64,000 bases of DNA, taken from contig NC_077242.1 in NCBI RefSeq assembly GCF_947179165.1, forward strand, positions 56,866,597-56,930,596, given 5' to 3'. This DNA is from Solanum dulcamara (lineage: Eukaryota; Streptophyta; Magnoliopsida; Solanales; Solanaceae). Positions within the stretch are counted from its first letter, which is position 1; each line of letters starts with the position of its first letter. Positions 1-9,977 of the stretch are shown piece after piece. The position numbers were made by a program, and so were the translations under genes. The notes beneath the pieces are model-generated. The model was not told the origin of the DNA, ran no database searches, and saw only the letters and a list, made by a program, of their open reading frames with translations.

Positions 1-633
1 AAGAATACATTGTTATTTTCTTCATCTTGTTTTCATTTTAATGAGTGCACACATTAAAACTCGCATGTATTCATTATATTCTTAAGAGAGGGACAGTGAT
101 TAGGAAAAGACAACTTCAATAGAGATTCAAAGCTTCAAACCTTCGTCTAACAACTTGAGCCTAGGAGGGGATAGTTTTCTGACGTCAAAAAAAAGTATTA
201 GATAGGTACATATTTGGAGACCAGGACATAAAGAATGAAATTCATCTAATAGGGATGGAAGGCTATTAGATGTCCATAATTTTCTAGATTTTGCATGCAA
301 TGCATTGAAATGTTATCACCAATATGGGTCATCTACTGAGTTTCATGTCATGGGGAACACAATCCTACCTATCTTCTCATGCTGTTTAACACTTTAAGTT
401 TATTTTACTTTGTTACTATGAACATTGTCACTAGTTATTGAATTCTAAAACTAAAACCCAATTTACTTTATGAAATTTTTACTTTGGAGAAATAGTGACT
501 ACAACTTATATAAGTGCTAATAGACTTATTTCCTCCGAATTCCCTATAGGATCGACCTCAACTCTCATTGAGTTCTATATTTGATGCTGACCACTTTTTA
601 CTTTTTAATTGAGGTGTAAGTTTTGGTGTATCA
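1..633 (+). repeat. Athila-like 5' LTR (3' part; left end outside window)
   Basis: Non-coding AT-rich stretch ending in TATCA five bases before an Asp-tRNA-type primer site, which is where the 3' end of a 5' LTR should be. Parts of it match, in reverse complement and by eye, the LTR at about 52860-53110: for example the words CTTCGTCTAA, GGAGGGGATAG and CTAGATTTT followed by GCATGCAA-type sequence. The same family is therefore present twice in the window, in opposite orientation. The true left end of this LTR is not visible. The boundary at 633 is inferred from the CA dinucleotide and the primer site, so it may be off by a few bases. Confidence 0.6.
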
Positions 634-638
634 AATTT

Positions 639-656
639 TGGCCCCATTGTAGGAAA
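639..656 (+). other. primer binding site, Asp-tRNA type (decayed)
   Basis: The 18 bases from TGGCC align with the Athila-type primer site TGGCGCCGTTGCCGGGGA with about 12 identities. Most of the mismatches are transitions. The position, just after the LTR end and about 105 bases before a gag start, fits minus-strand DNA priming. Family knowledge, not a search, supports the tRNA assignment. Confidence 0.55.
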
Positions 657-760
657 ATACGACTTTAAAATATTCTGTTAGTAGTTATTTTAGTTTGTAG
701 TTCTACTTCAGAATTTTACTTTTGTTTCTTATTTTTGGTTTTAAAGGGAACAAGTAGTGC

Positions 761-2759
761 ATGAATAACAACCGAAGTAAGGGTGAACCATTACTTCCTT
801 ATGATCCCGAGCTACAAAAGTCATTTTGAAAAATAAATGCACAAGAGCGTGACGTGCAAAGGGTGAGAGAACTTGCTGAGCCTCGTATTTGGGAAAATGT
901 TAACAATGGTGGTAAAAATGGCTTGTTGGATGATTATAAAGAAGTGGAAAAAGTTTTAATTCTTTAGCAATGTCAACCTGCGCTTTGAGGTACAGGCTAA
1001 TAGCCTGTGAATTTTGCATTGGATGATTAGGATCCAAATACGGACGGAGTTGGAGCCACTGGAGCGATAGTCCTCCCACCATTACCACCAGGTGTGGAGT
1101 TAACTATTACTAGCACTATACTTCAGCTGTTGAATTTGAAGGTTCTATTTAGCGGACCGGCCAGAGATGATGCCAATCAATATTTGGTAAACCTTATCAC
1201 AACTTTTAAGTAATCTGAATACCTGGGGTGAGCTAATTTGCAATTTAGCTATGATTTTTTCTGTTGTCTTTGTCTAGTTAGGCAATGACCTGGTTGAAGA
1301 GCTGCCACATGATTCCATCATAAATTAGAGGGAGGTGAATGAAGCTTTGAGGTTCTTCCCACCTTCAAAAAAGCTGCAGATAAAGATGAGATAAGAACCC
1401 ATAAGCAGCTGCCTATTGAAGCACTACATGAAACTTGGGGGAGATTTAGGTAGAAGCTAAAGCAGTGTCCAAAATCATAATCTAACAAATGAGCATTTGA
1501 AGGAACTATTCTATATATCTTGTAACTTTATGACCAAGATGGTCATAGACGTAGCTTGTGGAGATTCATTTATGTCTAAGACTTTTAAGGAGGCTACTGC
1601 AATATTAGATTAGGTTTCAAAGAATAACATAGACTGGTATACTAGAAATTCTGAGATTGGAGGTTTTGGCATCGTTCAACATGTCAGTAGAGCAACAAAA
1701 GGGAGAAGAGGGGTGAGATCAAGATATGGCCCATATGAAGACTCAGATGGATTTGCTAACTAACCGTTTACTAGTTGGAGATGTTGAAAAGGTAAAGGCA
1801 GTTGATACTATGATTGTCTATGATGATCCAGACTTTGACTATGATGAGGAATCAAACTATCTAAACAACCAAGGGATATTCTGACTTTCAATTCCAAGAG
1901 TCAAGGTTGGAACTTTCAGAAGGATGAATACTATAAACGAATAGGAAAATGCTATCAAGAGAGTAAAAAAATAATGAAAACTTTAAAAATGATTGAAGCG
2001 GTGTGTCTGTACCTCTTAGGTACAGAGATTGAGTTGGGAATAGTTCTCTTAGTTTGACGATGGAAGAAATGCTAGCCAAGGTATAGTAGAAAATGGAATT
2101 AACTGAAGCTGGTATCAAAGATTTGAAAGGTGACATATCTAATATGACTCAGTTGGTGGATTCATATTCAAGTTCCATTAAATAGTTAGAGCATCAGATA
2201 GGGAAATTATAAGCAATACTAAATCAGAGGAAGAATGACACACTTCCTAGAGACACTATGCAAAACCCAAGGAAAGACAGGAAATGTATGGCAATGATGA
2301 TAAGGAATGGTATGATGCTTTCAGGATCATCACCTGCAGGTATTGAGAAAAAAAAGGATGTCAAATCCGAACCTGATGAGCATGCTAAGATAGGTGCCAA
2401 TGATACTATTTTTGTTGTTGTTGATGATGAGGCTAAGGAGCTGGTAATAGATCCAAAGTTATCTGACAAGGTAATTGACAAAACGCAGGTCGATGCAGAG
2501 ATAATTCAATCATTGCCATCAATTCGCAAATTGCCACCCCCATTTCCTCATAGGTTAAATAAGAAGGCTGAAAATGGCAAGTTTATGAAATTTATTGCTA
2601 AGGCAAAAGAGCTGTCTGTGAATATTTCATTGGTTGAAGCATTAGAGCAAATGTCAGGTTATGATAAATTTATAAAGGACAAGGTTACAAAGAAGAAGAT
2701 AGTCACTTTGAGCCAGCTGATAACCTACAACATTTTAGTGCTAGTGCTACAAGGTCGTT
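761..2759 (+). pseudogene. Athila-like gag polyprotein, decayed (5' half of split element)
   Basis: Structural capsid polyprotein of a Ty3/gypsy Athila-like retrotransposon. The likely start is the ATG at 761, followed by a LLPYDPE-type N terminus typical of these gags. The conserved gag core lies at about 1120-1700 (LQLLNLK, a KLKQCP-type motif and RxDQDMAHMxTQ-like sequence). The longest open piece is 2258-2764; it includes a PPPFPHRL motif and a LSVNISLVEALEQMSGYDKF segment, the gag/protease linker common to this lineage. Many stops and frameshifts interrupt it (for example the TGA at about 827). Reading continues to the TCGTT at 2755-2759, where element A is inserted, and resumes in the same frame at 12791. 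Dead as a protein gene; identification is confident. Confidence 0.85.
2755..2759. repeat. target site duplication TCGTT (left copy)
   Basis: Five bases immediately left of the first base of element A, repeated exactly at 12791-12795 on its right. Joining the flanks through one copy keeps the Athila frame (SATRSL then VEKKDDP), so this marks the insertion site. Confidence 0.92.
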
Positions 2760-5613
2760 TATAATGACCTCCAAGGTTATTTTTGTATTTTTGTATATTT
2801 TTACTATTTTACCCCTTCTCGTAGCTTCTTTGTAGCTCTTATCTGATGTTGGAATGAGTGGCATGCTCCTCGAGATACTTGGGTGAGCTTGGTGCGAGTT
2901 TTCCTCTTTTTGGAAGCTTTAAGTGTAAAGAGTTGACTTTAGTCAATATTTTTAGATTAAGTTGTTGTATGGAAATTCTGACAGTTCCATCAGCTTTGGA
3001 AAGTCCATTTTTATCTGGAAGGATGGTTGGTTTGGATTTTAGACCCTTTGTTTTGAGTTTGTGAAATTTTCCATTTTATTTTTAAAGTTTTAGCCAAGTT
3101 TGACTTCAGTTAACATTTTGAGTAAATACACTCAGATGAAAATTCCATCAGTGCAGTTAGCTCCAGAATGCTGAGTTTGGTCTAAAATAACCTTTGGTTT
3201 GGTTCCCGAGGTGTTCGAAATGAGTTTTTGGTTGTTTGTGCTTTTTAGGTAATTTTTTTAAAAAGTATTGAGTTTGGTAAATATTTCGACGAGATGACCT
3301 CCATTGTTTAATTCATCAATTCCATTGAGTCTGGAATACCATTTTCAGTTGGGTAGCATCGTTTGTTTTTATTGACGGTGTTCCAAATAAATTTTGGACC
3401 CCCATTAAAGGAACTTCAAAGCCTTAAACTTCAGCACTAATAGAATTGCTGGTGCAGGGCCCTTTTTGTCATCGCATTCGCGACCCAGGGATTTGTGATC
3501 ATAAGGGCTTAGATCCTAGGGCATCGTGATCGCGTGGCTTACCATCGCGATAGCGATGGGCTAGATGGGTCGGACCTCATGATCGTGAGGCCCAACCTGC
3601 GATCTCAAAAAATGATTTTCACTGACTTCATTGGATAAATAAAACTAGTTGCAGTAGCTAAGTCCCATTTCAGGACTTAGTAAATTTCAATTTTTGAGAG
3701 ATCCTCTTGGTATTTCTCAGCGATTCTTGTTTTGGTGAGTTGAAAATTTTTGCGAGGACATTACCAAAAATCCTTGTAAGTCTCGCGTAAGTTCATTGTT
3801 TTCCCACTTCTTGGATATTCTAGGAGTTGAAATTGGTGGAGTTATTTTGATCCCTTCTGGTGCTTAGAATGTGCCTATTTTTGGGGCACAAGTTTCTTGA
3901 GCTATTTGAGACCTTGTGACAGAGTTGGTTTTTTAATTCCATGGGTCGGTCCCAATATTGAATTTTGACTTAATTTTGGTTCTATTTTTAATTATAGCAA
4001 TGAGTATCGTTGCTTTGTTTTGATGTGTTCTTTGATAATTTTATAGAGTGGCATCATTCGAAGGTGGCCCGAAAAAGAAAAGCTCTGGTTTAACGATTTG
4101 TGTACGGTGTCAGCCTTTAGGTAGGCTATGGCTTCTGCTTGATGGACTTAGTTCAGATAGAATTGATATATTATGAGTAGTATTGTATCATTAGGTTAGT
4201 TTGAGGTGTTGATAACCTCTTTGAAGAAATTAGGAGGAGATGGCCATCGTTGGTAGCGAGTTTAGATTTTAGTCATTGAAGCCTTAGATTAGGTGCTTTC
4301 TTGACTTGTTTTCATGGCTTAGCATCCTTAGAGCTTGCTTCTAGGTGACTTGAACTTAAGTTGTAATTTGTTTGACTTGCTTGGTTTCAATGTCCCATTT
4401 GTTGTGATTTCGACTTATGCATATCTCTTGCTTATTTATGGCATTGAACTATAGGGCTCAAGGTCGTACTTTTGGTACACCGGAGTCTCAGGTTAGTGAG
4501 TTGATACATTTGGCAGGATTTTTTTCCAGATTTGAGTGATACATGATTTTTGATATACTTCTTATCTTGATTACATCGCTTATGTTTAAAAAAATCTTTT
4601 TAAATTAAGAATAAATGGTGAGACTAATATTTTGGTTGATAAATAAGTATAAGGAATTTAAGAAAATACTGGTGATATCTTGTTTATGGTATTTCATGGT
4701 TTGATGAGATGGAGGTATGATTCCGGCTGGCCCTTTTATTAACTTTGGGCTATACTCTTATATTCATTATTGATAAGCTCGAGGTGTGAATTTTGAGCAG
4801 CCTATAGATACATATTCCGGGTTATTACTTCGATATTGATGAGCTTGAGGGTTATTCTAGGCGCTCCATGATACTTTTGGGATTATTGTTCCATATCTAC
4901 TAGCTTACATTTATGCATTCTTCCGATATTTTATTAGTTGAGACTTTTAATGTGATTATGTGATCGGTTGGGTTTACTTGACTTTCATATGATCTTCCCG
5001 CACCTTCTTTCCCCATATTCGTCGTTTATGCTTCTCTCCTATTATTATTAGTATTATCGTACTTCTTATTATATTTGTTCTTTCTGAGCTCGGTCGTCCT
5101 ATGATTCCTACTAAGTACCTCGTGTTTTGGTACTCATACTGCACTATTGCATCTCTTTGATGTAGCTCACAGTTCGAGCCACCCCCAATGTGTGGCTAAT
5201 CATCCTTAGCTGTGCCAGATCTGGATCTTGGTGAGCTCTCGACGTTCAAAGACTTGCTACCTTTTTTCTTTCGTACTGCTTGTATTTTGTATTTTGGGAA
5301 GTCAGTTCTGTATTATAGATAGATATTGTCAGCTTTGTACTTAGTAGCTCTTGTATAGGTGACACCAGGTTCGGGGTTTTGTCAAGCGTTAGTTCGTAAT
5401 TTTTGGTCACTTTTGGCCCTTTGTACATTTTGTATCGTATTTACATATGTATAACTTAGCCCAATATCTTTTTCTATATTCTTCTTGGTTCTAGCCTCTT
5501 GTGTGATTATTTATTTATTTAAATTAAGGTTTGACTTCTGCTTGAGTTGGGTTTGGCTGGCCTATTCAAGGGTTATAGTAGGCGCCATCATGGCCCAGAT
5601 TCGAGTTATAGGA
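2760..5613 (+). repeat. Element A 5' LTR (2854 bp)
   Basis: Aligns along its whole length with 9978-12790. Shared blocks include the start (AATGACCTC..AAGG), the CpG-rich block at 3465-3605, and the end (GATTCGAGTTATA versus GATTCGGGTCATGA). The block at 3465-3605 is rich in GCGA/TCGC words, standing out from the AT-rich surroundings. A TATA-like GGATAAATAAAA follows at about 3630, and a probable leader after that. The LTR pair has diverged clearly, with many transitions and small indels, so the insertion is old. The terminal dinucleotides are damaged (TA..GA where TG..CA is expected). Confidence 0.88.
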
Positions 5614-5616
5614 GAG

Positions 5617-5628
5617 CAGTATCAGTTC
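5617..5628 (+). other. primer binding site, initiator Met-tRNA type
   Basis: CAGTATCAGTTC aligns with TGGTATCAGAGC, the usual primer site of plant chromoviruses, and starts four bases after the LTR end. The decay is consistent with the rest of the element. Confidence 0.65.
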
Positions 5629-5699
5629 TTAGGTTCACCGATCTCACTAATACAGGAGCAAGTGTCTAGTAGAGTCCCGCGAATTGGTATGATGATGTC

Positions 5700-7330
5700 C
5701 ATATCCAACCTTCAAGAGGCTATAGGGTATTGTTAGGAATTAAGTCACTATTTTTGTTTCTGATCATGCGCTAACAATGATGAATACCTCTAAATCCTAA
5801 TTGTTTCACTCTTTCTCAAATGGAGAGGGTGAGATTTACTCAAAGCTGATAAGGACCCTTCAAGTCTATAGATAGAACCACAGATCAACGTAGAGGATGA
5901 GGTTGACACTGAGGTTAGGGTAGAGCCCAGACTGCAGCACCAGTATCGGAGCTAGATATAGAGGTTGAGCAGCTTGAACATCAGCCGGTAGAGGTAGATC
6001 CAGCGCAAGCCCCACTTAGATTCATGGCCATGCCAGTGTTATAGGATGTTCTGTCCCAGATCCTTAACTTCATGGATCGTATGTCCTGACTAGGGACATT
6101 GCCTAGCACTTTATCCGCACCTAAGGTCCGAGAGGAGGCTCAGACTTCAGGTCAGGCCGGGACACAGTATGATCAGACCCTAGTTTTATAGCCTACTATA
6201 ACAACTCTCCACCCAATGAATCAACCTATTCCTACAATTGTTCAGTACATGGAAGCTATGCCAGTTATGATTGCAGAGGAGCAGAAAATGTTGGGGAGGT
6301 TTATCAAATTAGGTCCTTTCAAGTTCTTCGATTTTATAAGCGATGCCCATGAGTTTTTGGTTAGTTTTCAGGAGAGGTTGCATAATTTCAGGTTGGTGGA
6401 GTCCCACAGAGTTGATTACACTGCTTTCTAGCTGGATGGACCAACAAAGTAGGGGTAAAGGTAATAACTTATCTTCAGACCTGCGGGATTACCATGGATG
6501 TCATAGACTCAGTTCTTTGAGGCTTTCTTAGAGAAATATATACCACGCTGTTTGAGAGAGAGGCTAAGGGATGAGTTCACATTATTAGTGCAGGGATTGA
6601 TGGGATTCAGTGAGTATGAGTCTCGATTTCATGAGTTATCTAGACATGCTACTATGATTATACCGATAGAGGAGAAGAGGCTACGCTGATTTTCCAGATG
6701 GTTAACCGTTTCTTTTAGGTTGGCTATAGAGTATATGATTGCATCGGGTTGTAAGTTCTTGCAGATAGTATATCATTCTGGCACTATTGAGGTTATACAT
6801 CATGAGGCCTACGGAGGCAGTGACAAGAGGCCTCACCGCCAGGGTATTTTCAGTGTATGCAATCATAAGGTAGGGGTTCTTTTGGCAGAGGTCATCCACA
6901 GAGGTATCTAGTTAGTAGATCGGTTCAGGAAGCCTTATAGCTTACCGATAGTGGATCAGTGGTTGCCAGTGGTAAGAGCGGTAGACTTTGGGCCAGTCTT
7001 CTCGGGGTCAGCCTTCTAGGTATTCAGGCAGTGGTGGATATTCAGGTTCATATGGGATATCATAGAAAGGTTTATTTAGAGGGCCTTGCTATGAGTATGG
7101 TATGATAGGCTGCTTTGCCAAGGAGTGTCCTACTATTAGCCATCGCATATGCCAAGTTCAATAGGGTCCATATGGTTAGTAGGTTCAAGCCATTACGGCC
7201 ACAATTTAGCTACCCATATAGGGTGTACAAGGTGGTAGATGTGATTCTTAGGGTACTAGGGGTAGTCCTCAGGTAGGACAGACAAGTGTTAGAGGTGACA
7301 CAGTCATATGTATGCTTTTTGGGGTAGGAC
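5700..7330 (+). pseudogene. Element A gag, decayed
   Basis: Capsid protein of a chromovirus. The conserved segment at about 6280-6900 contains GPFKFFDFISDAHEFL (a PxxFxGxxxxxxAxxFL-type gag start) and an SYRLAIEYMI-like region. A zinc knuckle lies at about 7087-7128 and reads CYEYGMIGCFAKEC. In the usual CX2CX4HX4C pattern, the second Cys is Tyr here and the His is Cys, so it could not bind zinc normally. Numerous TAG and TGA stops break the frame. The exact start cannot be set because no clean ATG with continuous frame survives. Confidence 0.75.
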
Positions 7331-7369
7331 AGAGGCAGAGGAATCATATGCTGTCATTATAGGTATGAT

Positions 7370-7730
7370 CTCTATCTCTCATCAGCCTGCCTATACTTTA
7401 TTCAATCTAGGGTCTACTTACTCGTTAGTGTCTACTTGTTATACTACTCGATAGGATATTCTATGTAATTTATTATATTTGCCTATGCGTGTAGCTACCC
7501 CAGAGGTAATTCTTTAGTAGTGGATTGAGTGTACCAATCCTGTATGGTGACCATATTGGGGTATAATACTAGAGCTTACTTGATTGTACTAGATATGGTA
7601 GACTTTGACTTGATTCTAGGCATGGATCTTTTATCTGCTCATCATGCTGTTTTGGATTACTTCTCCAATACCCAAGACTATTACCTAGTATATGACTGAT
7701 ATTTCTCTAATTGATGGGTAGGTGTAGCTA
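7370..7730 (+). pseudogene. Element A aspartic protease remnant
   Basis: Retroviral-type protease that would process gag-pol. Seen here are a TLFNLGSTYSLVST-like active-site region at about 7398-7440, where the Asp of D-x-G is replaced by Asn, and the downstream VDFDLILGMDLL motif at about 7600-7632, typical of chromovirus proteases (ILGMDWL). The frame is interrupted between these motifs. It lies between the gag zinc knuckle and RT, as expected. Confidence 0.7.
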
Positions 7731-7969
7731 GTTATATGCCGTGGTGTGTGATCTCCTTCCTCAGGGCTCAACAGTTAGTAGGAAATGGGTGTCTAGCCTA
7801 TCTTGCTTATATCCATGACACTAATGCTGATACTTCTTTTGTTGACTCACTTCCAGTAGTTTGAGAGTTCCCTAATATATTTCCCACCGATCTACTTAGT
7901 TTTCGTCGTGAGCGTGATATTGATTTTTGCATTGATATTGAGTCAGCTACGCATCCAATCTCTATTCGG

Positions 7970-9290
7970 TAGTACTGAATGGCTCCAGTTGAGTTGAGAA
8001 AGCTTAAGGTGCAGCTTTAGGATCTCTTAAGTAAGGAGTTTATCAAGCGCAGTATATCTCCTTAGGGTGCTCCTATTCTGTTCGTGAAAAAGAAGGATCA
8101 CACCTTGCATATGTGTATTAATTATAGGCTACTGAATAAGGTGACCATCAAGAATAGGTACTCGATGCTGCGTATTGATGACTTATTTGACTAGCTCTAT
8201 GGCGTAGTAGTTTTTTTAAAGATAGACTTGAGATCAGAGTATCACCAGTTGAGGATTAGTAGGGCCGACATCCTTAAGACTACTTTTAGGACTCGATATA
8301 ACCACTATGTGTTCTTATATATGTCTTTTAGGTTTACTAATGCCCCCACAATATTCATGGATTTGATGAGCCGTGTGGTCAGACCTTACCTGGAATCCTT
8401 CATCATTATATTCATCAATGACATCCTAGTCTACTGCGATAGTAGAGAACAACATAAGCAACACCTAAGGATAGTACTTCAGACCTTGCGAGATCAGCAG
8501 TTGTATGCCAAATTCAGTAAGTGTGAATTTTGGCTTGAGTCTGTGGCATTCTTTGGGCATGTGGTATCCAAGGATATGATTATGGTAGATTCAGCGAAGA
8601 TAGCAGTAGTTCATAACTGGGCTAGGCCCACTTCTCCTACTAAGGTTCACAGTTTCATCGGGTTGGTAGGATATTACTGACGGTTTGTGGCGGGATTCTC
8701 TTTTATTGAGGCATCTTTAACTAGATTGGCTCATAAGAATGTTCTTTTCTATTAGTCTAACAAGTATGAGGCGAGCATTGTGAAGCTCAAGGCCTTGTTG
8801 ACTTTAACTTCGATTCTTACTTTTCTTGTTGAGGGCCAGGGATTTATAGTGTATTGTCATACTTCAGGTGTTGGATTAGGTTTTGTTCTGATACAGCAGG
8901 GTAGAGTTATTGCATATGCTTCAAGGAATCTTAAGGTGCATGAGCGAAACTACCCCACACATGATTTAGAGTTGGCGGTGGTACTCTTCACATTGAATAT
9001 TTAGAGGCATTACTTGTATGGCACCCATTGTGAGATCTACACTAAGCACCATAGTCTTAAGTAGATCTTCACACAGATAGATCTTAATTTGAGACAAGCA
9101 GGTGGTTGGAGTAATTGAAGGACTATGATATCACTATTCTTTATAACCCGGGCAAGGTAAATATAGTAGTAGATGCTTTGAACTAGAAGGCGGTAAGTAT
9201 GAGGTGTTTTGCACGGTCTTTAACTTCGGACATTCTGTCCTTAGCTAATTAGATGGTCCATCTTGATATTTCTAAATTGGGCAGGGTATT
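7970..9290 (+). pseudogene. Element A reverse transcriptase and RNase H, decayed
   Basis: RT begins near 7978 with MAPVELRKLK-type sequence. It continues through [28 protein letters not shown] (first catalytic Asp present, about 8222) and the catalytic loop FINDILVY at 8411-8434. In that loop the first Asp of the DD pair is Asn (codon AAT, 8417-8419), so polymerase activity would be lost. The thumb and connection follow ([12 protein letters not shown], about 8500-8540). RNase H lies at about 8835-9180 ([17 protein letters not shown], where the Asp is His; NYPTHDLEL). Stops at 8018-8020, 8063-8065 and 8192-8194 are all TAG, at places where the family has Gln or Trp. Confidence 0.85.
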
Positions 9291-9299
9291 TACTTTTTG

Positions 9300-9950
9300 A
9301 AATGTACCTTTTGAGGCATTTTATAGTAGGAGATATCGTTCCCAAGTGGGCTAGTTTGATGCCATTGCGTTTAGGCCTTGGGGTATTAATTTACTACGCG
9401 ATTCGATGGATAGAGTTCGTATAATCCAGGAGAGGCTCTATACTTCCCAAAGTATGTAGAAGATTTATGCTAATAGGAGGGTTCATCCTTTGGAGTTTTT
9501 GGTTGGAGACCGGGTATTCCTGCGAGTGTAACCCATGAAGGGAGTGATGAGATTCAGGAGGAGGGGTAAGCTTAGCCCCAGGTTCATCAACCTTTTTGAG
9601 GTCCTAAGGCGGGTAGGAGAGGTAGCTTATAAGTTGTCCTTGCCCTCAACATTTTCAGGTGTTCACCTTGTATTCCATGTTTATATGTTGCATCGGTACA
9701 ATCCAGATGAGTATCACATTCTTCAGTGGGATTCGGTTCAGTTTGATGTGTCTTTAGACTTTGAGGAGGAGCCTGTGGCTATTTTTGACAGACAGGTTAG
9801 GAAGTTGATGTCTAATTAGATTCCGTCGGTGGTGGTCCAATGGAGGCATCGTCCAGCTAAGGAGGCTACTTGGGAAACCGAGCAAGACATGTGGATTCGA
9901 TATTCTTATCTTTTTAATCAACCAGGCATCTTTCTTTCTTGACTTTCAAG
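9300..9950 (+). pseudogene. Element A integrase C-terminal and chromodomain-like tail; core deleted
   Basis: After RNase H and a short linker the reading jumps at about 9295-9305 straight to FEAFYSRRYRS. This corresponds to the end of the integrase catalytic core (EALYGRRCRSP in relatives). The HHCC zinc finger and the DDE region are therefore gone, probably about 1 kb. What remains is the GPY-like segment (GDRVFLRV, MKGVMRF, 9505-9560), HLVFHVYMLHRYNPD at about 9665-9710, and a tail EEEPVAIFDRQVRKL plus VVQWRHRPAKEATWE at 9765-9870. That tail is chromodomain-like: aromatic and Trp residues in the usual places. Open piece: 9535-9819. Confidence 0.82.
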
Positions 9951-9977
9951 GATGAAAGTTCTTTTAGTAGTGGATAT

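Noticed and set aside
900..1088. Minus-strand 62-residue ORF as a host gene
   Set aside because: Antisense to the Athila gag region, with no domain or splice signals.
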